Shown piece after piece: positions 25,678 to 33,638 of a DNA stretch of 64,000 nucleotides. The stretch lies in the NCBI GenBank assembly GCA_045541135.1, contig JAZQIO010000028.1:62001-126000 (forward strand), read 5' to 3'. The notes beneath the pieces were generated by a model, which saw only the letters and a program-made list of their open reading frames with translations, had not been told where the DNA came from and searched no databases. Positions within the stretch are counted from its first letter, which is position 1; every line of letters starts with the position of its first letter. The translations under genes and the position numbers were made by a program. Origin of the DNA: CAZNKU01 sp045541135. Its GTDB lineage: Bacteria > Bacillota > Clostridia > Monoglobales > Firm-18.

Positions 25678-27819
25678 TTATAATCCGGTATCAGACAATG
25701 GCGGTGTATAAGTTGAATCATCAATATCTGTCTGATTATCTTCCTCGGGAGTTTCCGGTTCAACTTCTCCGTGGATGTCACAGAAATTATCAGTCAAAGG
25801 TTCTCCTTCTTTGATAGAAGCTACAGGACAATTGTCTGTTGCTTTAAGACCGCTTGCATCACATATAAGTCCATCCAAAGATACGGAAGGTTCAACAACG
25901 TAAATTGGCGTATAATTAAAGGATTTGGCTGCAAGATTTTTTGTACTGTGTACTTCTTCCATCACTTTTTTCCAAAGCGGAATAGCAGGATTACTGCTGA
26001 AGAAGCTTAATGTCTCATTTGTATCATACCCAACCCATACCGCTGCACAATAATACGGTGTGTAGCCAACAAACCAACGATCTTTATCATTATCGGTTGT
26101 TCCGGTTTTTCCGGCTATCGAATAAGACCCAAATCTTGCAGGAGTACCTGTACCGGTGCTTGAATTACATACAGAGTATAAAAGACCGTTAACTGTACGT
26201 GCGGTAGATTTGCTTATTGCAACATTGCTTGTTGATTTACTTTCAAGAATAACCTCGCCATTACTGTCAATAACTTTAGTATAAGTTATTGGGGTATTAT
26301 ATTCGCCGTCGTTTACAAACGTACAATATGCAGCAGTAAGTTCCATATTTGAAATACCGTTTGTCAAACCACCTAAAGCAAGTGCAGGTAGGTTTTTATC
26401 CGAAGAAACCAAAGATGTTATACCAAGCTTTTTTGTAAGAAAATTATATGAAGTTTCAACACCCATTTGTTGTAAAATCTGTACAGGTACTGTATTTATT
26501 GATTTATCAATGGCATATTTAACAGTTACTTTTCCTTTAAAACCACTGTAATAATTCTTTGGTGACCAGTTGCCAACAGTAATTGGCTTATCTTCATATA
26601 TTGACCCGGGTTTTATCATTCCCATTTCCAACGCAGGGGCATACACAGCTATAGGTTTTATTGTAGAACCCGGCTGACGTGGGAAGTTCTTATTGTCGGT
26701 AGCTCTGCGTTTTGTACGTGATCCCTCTTTTTCGCCGAAACCACCAATAATAGCTTTAACTTCTCCGGTATACGGATCCATAACACACATAGATGCTTGT
26801 GGTTTTCCGTTAGGTCCTGAAGCAAGATTATCAGGATTAGCAAAAACTTTTTCAGCTATTTGCTGAATTTGAGGATCGACAGTTGAATAAATTTTCAGAC
26901 CGCCGTTATATAAAAGATTTGCTGCTACAGCTTTTGAATATCCGCATTCATTCTGTAAATCTTCAATAACTTCCTCTATTATCTGATCAACAAAATAAGA
27001 TTGTTTGCTCATTCCGACACTTTTGTCTGCAACAAATTTAAGTTCTTCTGCAACCGCAGCTTTGTATTCCGCTTCCGAAATATAATCAAGTTCGTACATT
27101 TTTTTAAGAACAGTTTCTTGTTTTTCTTTGTTTTTATCCGGATTAAGTAATGGGTCATACAGTGAAGGGTACTGTGTTATTCCAACAAGGCACGCGCCTT
27201 CAGCAATAGACAATTCAGAAACATTTTTTCCAAAATAAAATTTTGCCGCACTTTGAATACCGTTACAACCCTGACTTAGATATATAGTATTTAGATACAG
27301 TTCAAGAATTTCATCTTTTGAAAGCTTTTTTTCAAGTTGAATAGCTCTTCCCATTTCCTGAATTTTTCTTGATACATTTTTGTCGGAATCACCTGTAAGA
27401 TTTTTAACAAGCTGTTGTGTTATGGTGCTTCCTCCACGAGCAGTACTTTTATTAAAAATATAACCGAAAGCCGCTTTAAAAGTACTCATTATATCTACGC
27501 CTGAATGTTCATAAAATCTTTCGTCTTCTATTGCAACAGCAGCATTTCTTACATGTGAGGGAATGTCTTCAAATTCAGCCCACACACGATTGTCCTCACC
27601 GTAAATGCGCTCATACTCCTTATATTCACCTGTATCAGGGTCAACACAGTAAACATAAGAAGACAAGCTAAGACTAAGGTCAACATCTTCAAGATGCAAA
27701 GCATCCAGATTGCCTACACATCCAAAATTTATTGCAACAGCCATACTTGCAAAAATAATGGCAAAAATTAAAATTATTGATAAAAAAACTTTCAAAAAAA
27801 CTTTAACGGGTTTTTTCAT
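25678..27819 (-). CDS. Class A penicillin-binding protein (PBP1A type)
   Basis: 713 residues. N-terminal membrane anchor (about 10-32), a GT51 glycosyltransferase domain with catalytic EDERFYEHSG, GGSTITQQLVKN and ELYLNTIYLSQGCNGIQSA, then a transpeptidase domain with SxxK at Ser385 (PGSTIKP), SIN and KTGT. It polymerises and cross-links peptidoglycan. The C-terminus is a Pro/Asp/Glu-rich tail. ATG 27819 follows AGAGGA closely; an ATG further up (27864) lies in the leader. It heads the murA-ftsQ-DUF881-sbp run. Confidence 0.93.
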   Translation of the reverse strand: MKKPVKVFLKVFLSIILIFAIIFASMAVAINFGCVGNLDALHLEDVDLSLSLSSYVYCVDPDTGEYKEYERIYGEDNRVWAEFEDIPSHVRNAAVAIEDERFYEHSGVDIMSTFKAAFGYIFNKSTARGGSTITQQLVKNLTGDSDKNVSRKIQEMGRAIQLEKKLSKDEILELYLNTIYLSQGCNGIQSAAKFYFGKNVSELSIAEGACLVGITQYPSLYDPLLNPDKNKEKQETVLKKMYELDYISEAEYKAAVAEELKFVADKSVGMSKQSYFVDQIIEEVIEDLQNECGYSKAVAANLLYNGGLKIYSTVDPQIQQIAEKVFANPDNLASGPNGKPQASMCVMDPYTGEVKAIIGGFGEKEGSRTKRRATDNKNFPRQPGSTIKPIAVYAPALEMGMIKPGSIYEDKPITVGNWSPKNYYSGFKGKVTVKYAIDKSINTVPVQILQQMGVETSYNFLTKKLGITSLVSSDKNLPALALGGLTNGISNMELTAAYCTFVNDGEYNTPITYTKVIDSNGEVILESKSTSNVAISKSTARTVNGLLYSVCNSSTGTGTPARFGSYSIAGKTGTTDNDKDRWFVGYTPYYCAAVWVGYDTNETLSFFSSNPAIPLWKKVMEEVHSTKNLAAKSFNYTPIYVVEPSVSLDGLICDASGLKATDNCPVASIKEGEPLTDNFCDIHGEVEPETPEEDNQTDIDDSTYTPPLSDTGL

Positions 27820-27881
27820 AAAAATCCTCTTTTCTGTGAGAAATATTACAGTTTTATGTAACAATAAACTTATACATTATT

Positions 27882-27890
27882 ATTATAACA
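27882..27890 (-). promoter_or_regulatory. Extended -10 element upstream of the penicillin-binding protein gene
   Basis: On the minus strand TGTTATAAT (27890-27882), a TGn-extended -10, about 60 bases before the start. No good -35 hexamer is present at 16-18 bases. Confidence 0.45.
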
Positions 27891-27968
27891 CAATGTAAAA
27901 AAAAATCTACTGTTTTTTGAATAATAATTAAGTTTTTTGTTAATTATTTATATGCGAGGTGCACAAAA

Positions 27969-28328
27969 ATGAGAAAAATTCATATACTATATCTTGTATT
28001 CATCATTGTAATCGCTATACTATTTATACCGAAGCTTATATCCTGTACTAAAAATAATGATGAAGAGGCTCAAAGAAAGCTTGAAAGTATTAATAAAAAT
28101 TTTGACATATTTGACATAGAAAATAATAAAGATGAATTAGATAATTTATACATCATCAAAGCACACGGTGAAGAAATATATTTATATGACAGTAATTTTA
28201 ATGTAATTGAAAAAATGAATATAGACTACAGCAGTTTAAGAGAATATGATAAAACACTGTTTATTAACGGTATATATATTGACAATATGGAAGACGTTTA
28301 CAGTCTGGTTGAGGATTTTTCAAATTAA
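27969..28328 (+). CDS. Hypothetical membrane-anchored protein
   Basis: 119 residues: short basic start, one hydrophobic helix at about 5-22 with a Cys soon after (LISCTK), then an acidic soluble domain of about 90 residues. The LISC sequence looks a little like a lipoprotein box but lacks a small residue pattern before Cys, so I do not call it a lipoprotein. GAGGTG lies 8 bases before the ATG. No family recognised. It is a single-gene unit between divergent pbp and convergent ABC exporter, closed by a terminator. Confidence 0.65.
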   Translation: MRKIHILYLVFIIVIAILFIPKLISCTKNNDEEAQRKLESINKNFDIFDIENNKDELDNLYIIKAHGEEIYLYDSNFNVIEKMNIDYSSLREYDKTLFINGIYIDNMEDVYSLVEDFSN

Positions 28329-28356
28329 AAGCGGAAATCAAGTAGATTTCCGCTTT
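28328..28356. terminator. Bidirectional terminator
   Basis: AAAGCGGAAATC (28328-28339) pairs with GATTTCCGCTTT (28345-28356), a 12-bp stem with a 5-base loop, between convergent genes. Confidence 0.8.
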
Positions 28357-28360
28357 CGTT

Positions 28361-30124
28361 CTATAAAGAGGCATACATACTGTACAAATTATTATATAGC
28401 CCGCCTTTTTCAATTAATTCTTTATGTGTTCCCTGCTCCTCTATTCCATTTTCTGTAAGAACAAGAATTAAATTTGCATTGCGAATAGTTGTTAATCTGT
28501 GTGCAATTGTAAATACAGTTCTCCCTTTTGCAAGCTTTTCCAATGAATCCTGAACAATTTTTTCACTCTCGTTATCCAAGGCTGAGGTTGCTTCATCAAG
28601 TATAAGAATCGGAGGATTTTTAAGAAAAACTCTGGCAATACTTATTCTTTGTTTCTGACCGCCGGACAGTTTTACGCCACGTTCTCCAACATATGTGTCA
28701 TATCCTTTTTCAAGATTAGAAATAAATTCATGAGCACCTGCAAGCTTTGCAGCCTCAACAACCGCCTCTCGGCTTGCACCGGGAAGACCATAGGATATAT
28801 TTTCAAAAACAGTACCTGAAAATAAATACACATCCTGTTGAACAACACCAATAGAATTACGTAATGATTTTAAAGTTAAATCTTTAATGTCACATCCGTC
28901 AATAAGTATTCTGCCTTCCGTAACATCATAGAAACGGGGTATGAGGTTACAAAGGGTTGTCTTACCTCCTCCGGAAGGTCCGACAAGAGCAACACTGTCT
29001 CCCTTTTTAATGTCAAGGTTAATTCCTGATAACACCTCGGTATTATCATCACTGTAATGAAAACTTACATTTTCAAACTTTATATTTCCCTGTACGTTTG
29101 AAATATCAATGGCATTTTCTTTTTCTACAATTTCAGATTCAGTATCTAAAATTTCCAAAAATCTTTCTATACCTGTCATACCTCTTTGAAACTGTTCCGT
29201 AAATTGAATAATTGTGCGTAAAGTTGCAAGCAAGGTTGTAATGTAGAGCAAGTAAGCGGTTAAGTCAGCAGGTGTTATTTTATTATTAATCATAAAAATT
29301 GAGCCTGCAACAACAACGATAATATACAATAAACCTTCAAAAGCTCTATTAGAAGTTTGAAATCCTGCCATATAAAGATACGAAAGTCTTTTTATACCTA
29401 AAAATTCATTATTATCTTCCTCAAATTTCTTTGATTCAATATCTTCATTTGCAAATGATTTTACAACACGAATTCCAAGCAAGGTATCTTCTACCTGAGC
29501 ATTGATTTCTCCCACCTGGTTACGTTGTTCTTTAAACGCTTTTCTCATACGCGTGTTAAAAAATTTCACAATAACAAATATAACCGGAAGGGATGCAAAC
29601 ATTATAAGTGTTAAAGGGATATTTATTCCACAAAGAATTATAAAGGAAACTATAATTTTAAGACCTGCTATGAAAATTTCTTCAGGGCAATGATGTGCAA
29701 ACTCAGTAACATCAAAAAGGTCACTTGTAAGCCTAGCCATAATCTGACCAACCTTATGCTCAGAGTAGTACGAATGAGAAAGAGTTTGCAAATGATTAAA
29801 TAAATCATGACGCATATCAGTTTCAATTTTAGCACCCATTATATGCCCCGTGTTTGCCATATAAAAATTAGCTGCAGAGTCTATAACTCTTAAAATCAGG
29901 TAAAAAAATCCGATCTTTAAAACCAAACCAATGGTCAGGCTCTGAATATCGTTTATTCCCATATCTGTTATGTATCGTACAAGCATAGGAAAAACAAGTT
30001 CACAAACTGTTGTTAGTGAAGCACAAATCAAATCAAGAACCAGTATCCACTTATACTTCTTAAAATATGGAATAAATCTTTTTAATAGATAACCCATTTT
30101 CATTTGCTTTTCAGTATTTTCCAT
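28361..30124 (-). CDS. ABC exporter, fused membrane and ATPase domains
   Basis: 587 residues. Six membrane helices in about 1-325, then an ATPase domain with Walker A GPSGGGKTT, Q-loop VVQQDVYLFSG, signature LSGGQKQRI, Walker B ILILDEATSALD and switch His in TIAHRL. It belongs to the MsbA/LmrA/BmrA-type half-transporters and would work as a homodimer exporting a lipid, drug or peptide; no accessory gene reveals the substrate. A good ribosome binding site (GCGGAGGA) and its own promoter precede it. Confidence 0.9.
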   Translation of the reverse strand: MENTEKQMKMGYLLKRFIPYFKKYKWILVLDLICASLTTVCELVFPMLVRYITDMGINDIQSLTIGLVLKIGFFYLILRVIDSAANFYMANTGHIMGAKIETDMRHDLFNHLQTLSHSYYSEHKVGQIMARLTSDLFDVTEFAHHCPEEIFIAGLKIIVSFIILCGINIPLTLIMFASLPVIFVIVKFFNTRMRKAFKEQRNQVGEINAQVEDTLLGIRVVKSFANEDIESKKFEEDNNEFLGIKRLSYLYMAGFQTSNRAFEGLLYIIVVVAGSIFMINNKITPADLTAYLLYITTLLATLRTIIQFTEQFQRGMTGIERFLEILDTESEIVEKENAIDISNVQGNIKFENVSFHYSDDNTEVLSGINLDIKKGDSVALVGPSGGGKTTLCNLIPRFYDVTEGRILIDGCDIKDLTLKSLRNSIGVVQQDVYLFSGTVFENISYGLPGASREAVVEAAKLAGAHEFISNLEKGYDTYVGERGVKLSGGQKQRISIARVFLKNPPILILDEATSALDNESEKIVQDSLEKLAKGRTVFTIAHRLTTIRNANLILVLTENGIEEQGTHKELIEKGGLYNNLYSMYASL

Positions 30125-30160
30125 ATTTTTATCCTCCGCAAATATTAATAATACATTAAT

Positions 30161-30189
30161 ATTTTACAACTTAAAAAAATTAAAGTCAA
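30161..30189 (-). promoter_or_regulatory. Sigma-A-type promoter for the ABC exporter
   Basis: On the minus strand: TTGACT (30189-30184), 17-base spacer, TAAAAT (30166-30161), directly downstream of the uxuB terminator. Confidence 0.7.
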
Positions 30190-30190
30190 C

Positions 30191-30229
30191 AAAAAAACAG
30201 ACAAAAGATTTTTAAAATCCTTTGTCTGT
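30191..30229 (-). terminator. Intrinsic terminator after uxuAB
   Basis: On the minus strand a 13-bp stem with one wobble (ACAGACAAAGGAT with ATCTTTTGTCTGT) is followed by a run of seven T's. Confidence 0.85.
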
Positions 30230-30240
30230 ATATTCAAATA

Positions 30241-31089
30241 TTAAACACCGCTGTATGCTGAGAAACCACCATCAACAGGAACTACAATACCATCAACAAA
30301 TGATGCACCGTCAGAAAGTAACCAAAGCAATGTACCAGTAAGCTCATCAGCTTCGCCAAAACGCCCCATTGGAGTATTGTTGATAATCTTCTGTGAACGT
30401 TCTGTGTAGTTGCCGTTTTCATCAATAAGCAATGCTTTATTTTGTGCTGTAAGGAAGAAGCCGGGAGCAATAGCATTTACCCTGATACCAACCTTTGAAA
30501 AATGCACTGCTAACCACTGTGTGAAGTTTGAAATAGCAGCCTTTGCACCGCTGTATGCCGGAATTCTTGTAAGCGGACAAAAAGCATTCATTGATGATAT
30601 GTTAAGAATGCACGCATCCTTGGCCTCAATCAAGTCAGGTGCAAAAACCTGTGTTGGTAATAAAGTACCAAGGAAATTCAGGTTGAATACAAATTCAATA
30701 CCCGCAGGGTCAAGTTCAAAGAAAGACTTAACATCTTCCCTGTCTTCATCACCGATTTCGTAGTAATCCTTAGAGGTAGTACCCTTAGGATTATTACCAC
30801 CTGCACCGTTGATTAAAATATCAATTTTACCAAGTTTTTCGTTTATAACTTTTTTAGCTTCAACAAGACTTTCTTTTTGAAGAACGTTTGTTGAAACACC
30901 GATTGCTGTACCACCAGCTACATTAATTTCATTCGCTACTTTATCTGCAGCTTCGCCGTTGAGGTCTAATATTGCAACTTTTGCACCGCATTCTGCAATA
31001 ACCTTTGCAAAGTTTGAGCACAAAATACCTCCACCACCTGTAACAACAGCAACTTTATTACTTAAATCAATTTTAAAAGGTAGATTCAT
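30241..31089 (-). CDS. uxuB: D-mannonate oxidoreductase, short-chain dehydrogenase type
   Basis: 282 residues, short-chain dehydrogenase fold: NAD-binding TGGGGILCSNFA near residue 18, LINGAGGNNP, the catalytic Ser of NISSMNAF and the YSGAK pair (Tyr, Lys), then NAIAPGFF. The protein matches the YjmF-like SDR form of fructuronate reductase, which interconverts D-fructuronate and D-mannonate, rather than the long polyol-dehydrogenase form of E. coli. Its ATG overlaps the uxuA stop by one base (TAATG), which supports the pathway assignment. Alternative: a gluconate-5-dehydrogenase-like SDR. Confidence 0.85.
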   Translation of the reverse strand: MNLPFKIDLSNKVAVVTGGGGILCSNFAKVIAECGAKVAILDLNGEAADKVANEINVAGGTAIGVSTNVLQKESLVEAKKVINEKLGKIDILINGAGGNNPKGTTSKDYYEIGDEDREDVKSFFELDPAGIEFVFNLNFLGTLLPTQVFAPDLIEAKDACILNISSMNAFCPLTRIPAYSGAKAAISNFTQWLAVHFSKVGIRVNAIAPGFFLTAQNKALLIDENGNYTERSQKIINNTPMGRFGEADELTGTLLWLLSDGASFVDGIVVPVDGGFSAYSGV

Positions 31090-32129
31090 TATTTTTCACT
31101 CCTATCCAATGCTTCCCAGATACCGTTAATGTAAACAGCACCCAAAGCTCTGTCAAACAAACCGTAACCAGGTCTGCCTGTTTCGCCCCAAATCATTCTG
31201 CCGTGGTCCGGTCTTATGTAACCGTCAAAACCGCTGTCGTGGTAAGCTTTGATAATACCATAAATATCAAGTGAACCACACTCTGTTTTATGTGCAGCTT
31301 CTTCGAAACACTTTTCACCTGTAATTTTAATATTTCTGATATGTGCAAAATGAATTCTGTCAGCGAAAGATTTAACAAGGTCAACGATATCGTTGTCAGG
31401 GTCAACACCCAAAGAGCCACTGCAAAGTGTAAGACCGTTATACTTACTATCGTATAGTTTCAAAAATCTTTCTAGATTAGCCTTGTTTGTAATAATTCTC
31501 GGCAAACCGAAAATGCTCCACGGTGGATCATCCGGATGTATAGCCATTTTGATTTTAACCTCTTCCGCTACCTTAATTACTCTGTCAAGGAAATATTTAA
31601 GGTTGTTCCAAAGGTCTTCTTCGGTAATTGACTGATATTTTGTAAGTAATGCTTTCATACCATCTTTTGTATAACTTGCATCCCAACCCGGTAAAGCAAG
31701 GTCACCTGTAAGAGGATTCATATCATGTACAGTTTCCTCACGGTAAATAAGTGCATGTGAACCGTCTGGCAATTCAAAATTAAGATCAGAACGTGTCCAG
31801 TCAAAAACAGGCATAAAGTTATAGCATACACAGTCAACGCCTGCCTGAGCAAGATTTCTTAGTGTCTGGCAGTAGTTTTCAATATACTTATCTCTGTTGC
31901 CGTCACCGGTTTTTATATCTTCATGTACCGGAACACTTTCAATTACACTAAGGTTAAGACCCTTAGCCTCAATATCATTTTTCAACTTTAAAATTCTTTC
32001 AAGTGGCCACACTTCACCTACAGGAATATCATAAATTGCAGATACTATACCTGTAACACCCGGAATTTGTCTGATTTTATCAAGAGTAACCGGATCGTCA
32101 TGACCATACCATCTGAAAGTCATTTCCAT
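31089..32129 (-). CDS. uxuA: Mannonate dehydratase
   Basis: 346 residues of the UxuA family (xylose-isomerase-like TIM barrel). It dehydrates D-mannonate to 2-keto-3-deoxy-D-gluconate in hexuronate catabolism. MTFRWYG opens the protein; metal-binding stretches include MAIHPDDPPWSIFGLPRI, LTLCSGSLG, HFAHIRNIK and YIRPDHGRMIW. ATG 32129 is chosen, 9 bases after AAGGAG; the ATG at 32138 touches that site. It forms a two-gene unit with uxuB and is divergent from an AraC regulator. Confidence 0.94.
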   Translation of the reverse strand: MEMTFRWYGHDDPVTLDKIRQIPGVTGIVSAIYDIPVGEVWPLERILKLKNDIEAKGLNLSVIESVPVHEDIKTGDGNRDKYIENYCQTLRNLAQAGVDCVCYNFMPVFDWTRSDLNFELPDGSHALIYREETVHDMNPLTGDLALPGWDASYTKDGMKALLTKYQSITEEDLWNNLKYFLDRVIKVAEEVKIKMAIHPDDPPWSIFGLPRIITNKANLERFLKLYDSKYNGLTLCSGSLGVDPDNDIVDLVKSFADRIHFAHIRNIKITGEKCFEEAAHKTECGSLDIYGIIKAYHDSGFDGYIRPDHGRMIWGETGRPGYGLFDRALGAVYINGIWEALDRSEK

Positions 32130-32155
32130 AAAATTCATCTCCTTTTCAAATTTAT

Positions 32156-32176
32156 AAAAGACTTATTTCGTCTTTT
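32156..32176 (-). other. Small inverted repeat at the predicted uxuA transcription start
   Basis: AAAAGAC (32156-32162) and GTCTTTT (32170-32176) around a 7-base loop. It covers the first 20 or so bases of the expected uxuA transcript (-10 TATAAT at 32188-32183 on the minus strand, poor -35), so it may be a second operator or a 5' hairpin. Confidence 0.4.
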
Positions 32177-32214
32177 GAGGTAATTATATTACAATTTTTT
32201 TAAGAAAACTATAT

Positions 32215-32248
32215 AAATATTGATATTAACATTGAAAATATTGCTGTT
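32215..32248. promoter_or_regulatory. Candidate AraC-type activator sites between uxuA and araC
   Basis: AAATATTGATATT (32215-32227) and AAATATTGCTGTT (32236-32248) are direct repeats, 11 of 13 identical, with a 21-base period. Measured from the uxuA -10 they lie just upstream of the expected -35, the usual place for an AraC-family activator; the distal copy overlaps the -35 of the regulator gene. Confidence 0.55.
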
Positions 32249-32260
32249 TTGTTGTATAAT
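32232..32260 (+). promoter_or_regulatory. Sigma-A-type promoter for the AraC regulator
   Basis: TTGAAA (32232-32237), 17-base spacer, TATAAT (32255-32260), about 19 bases before the start codon. Confidence 0.7.
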
Positions 32261-32278
32261 AAAATCAGAGGTGATATT

Positions 32279-33139
32279 ATGAGTGATGAAATGCTTAGTT
32301 ATACGGGATTTGATGATACAAATTACTCTTATTCTCATAAGATGTTTGTGCCCGGATATAAAAACTTTAAACTACATACACATAAGGCTTATGAAATATA
32401 TATTTTTTTAAAGGGCAATGCCGAATACGTTATTGAAAGTAAAATATTTCCAATGAAGCAATATGATATATTAATTACCAAAAACGATGAATTACATCAG
32501 GTAAGGCACCTTGAAAAAGAAGTATATGAACGTATTGTAATAGAGGTTAACGATATTTTCTTTGAAGAAAATGACTGTATTGAGTATTCCCACCTGCTAA
32601 AAAACCGAAAATTTGATACTGATAATATCATTTCTCCTGATTCTTCTGATAAAATTAAACTTATGGATTGCATATCAAGAATTGAAAAATACATAAAAGA
32701 GTCAAAAAAATTTAATAAAACTATTATAAAATGTTCTGTTATTGAACTTTTGCACATTATAAATACAATAAAAAGTAAAAATGTCAAAATCAAAAGCAAT
32801 CATAATATTGATGAAATTATAAATTATATAAATAATAACCTTTCAAATGATATAAAACTTGACGATATTGCCACACATATGTTTATGAGCAAATATCATT
32901 TGTGCAGAATCTTTAAAGAACACACAGGTCTTACAATAAACAAATACATTACAAATAAAAGAATCAAATTAGTTCAAAATTTATATGCGGAGGGTAATTC
33001 GTTGACTACTGCTTGCATAAAAGCGGGATATTCAAGTTACTCAAGCTTTTATAAGGCATATATAACAGAAACAGGAAAATCACCAAAAAGTGATATAGAA
33101 AATTATAATTTATTTAATGAAATAGATATACAGGAGTAG
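32279..33139 (+). CDS. AraC family transcriptional regulator
   Basis: 286 residues. The N-terminal half is a cupin sensor domain (FKLHTHKAYEIYIFLKGNAEYVI near residue 30-52, shown in parts), the C-terminal 100 residues contain two helix-turn-helix motifs (IKLDDIATHMFMSKYHLCRI and TTACIKAGYSSYSSFYKAY). Position divergent from uxuAB and the 21-base repeats between them suggest it activates uxuAB in response to a uronate intermediate; this is inference. ATG 32279 follows GAGGTGAT; open frame further upstream crosses the promoter. dtd follows 4 bases after the stop. Confidence 0.88.
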   Translation: MSDEMLSYTGFDDTNYSYSHKMFVPGYKNFKLHTHKAYEIYIFLKGNAEYVIESKIFPMKQYDILITKNDELHQVRHLEKEVYERIVIEVNDIFFEENDCIEYSHLLKNRKFDTDNIISPDSSDKIKLMDCISRIEKYIKESKKFNKTIIKCSVIELLHIINTIKSKNVKIKSNHNIDEIINYINNNLSNDIKLDDIATHMFMSKYHLCRIFKEHTGLTINKYITNKRIKLVQNLYAEGNSLTTACIKAGYSSYSSFYKAYITETGKSPKSDIENYNLFNEIDIQE

Positions 33140-33143
33140 AAAA

Positions 33144-33581
33144 ATGAAAATAGTATTACAAAGAGTTAAAAGAGCAAAAGTCACAATTGATAACAAAGTT
33201 AACGGAGAAATTAAAAAAGGTTATCTCCTTCTTCTTGGTATTGGAAAAAATGACAACGAAGAAACTGCTGTTCAAATGATAGAAAAAGTAAAAAAATTAA
33301 GATTATTTGAAGACGAAAACGGCAAAACCAATTTATCCTTAGAGCAAGTTGGCGGAGAGGTTTTGGTTGTATCTCAATTTACCCTATATGCCGATTGTCG
33401 TAAAGGAACACGTCCAAGCTTTACAGATGCAGCACCTCCTGAAATGGCAGAAAATTTATATAAGTTCTTCCTTTTGAAATGCAAAGAATTATTCGGAGAT
33501 GTACAACACGGGGAGTTTGGCGCCGATATGGAAGTTGAGCTTTTGAATGACGGTCCGTTCACAATATACCTTGAAATTTAA
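33144..33581 (+). CDS. dtd: D-aminoacyl-tRNA deacylase
   Basis: 145 residues, standard length. It hydrolyses D-amino acids wrongly charged on tRNA. Signature motifs SQFTLYAD (catalytic region) and NDGPFTIYLE (the Gly-Pro chirality motif, cross-subunit) are present, as is MKIVLQRVKRAKVTI at the start. AGGAG of its ribosome binding site overlaps the stop of the regulator gene, so the two are probably co-transcribed. Confidence 0.95.
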   Translation: MKIVLQRVKRAKVTIDNKVNGEIKKGYLLLLGIGKNDNEETAVQMIEKVKKLRLFEDENGKTNLSLEQVGGEVLVVSQFTLYADCRKGTRPSFTDAAPPEMAENLYKFFLLKCKELFGDVQHGEFGADMEVELLNDGPFTIYLEI

Positions 33582-33595
33582 TATTTTTATAACAT

Positions 33596-33635
33596 AAGAA
33601 CCTCCATTTCTATTGAAATAGAGGTTCTTTAAACA
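33596..33635. terminator. Bidirectional terminator
   Basis: AAGAACCTC (33596-33604) pairs with GAGGTTCTT (33621-33629); five more pairs form after a single mismatch. It separates dtd (+) from the efflux operon (-). Confidence 0.8.
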
Positions 33636-33638
33636 TTT

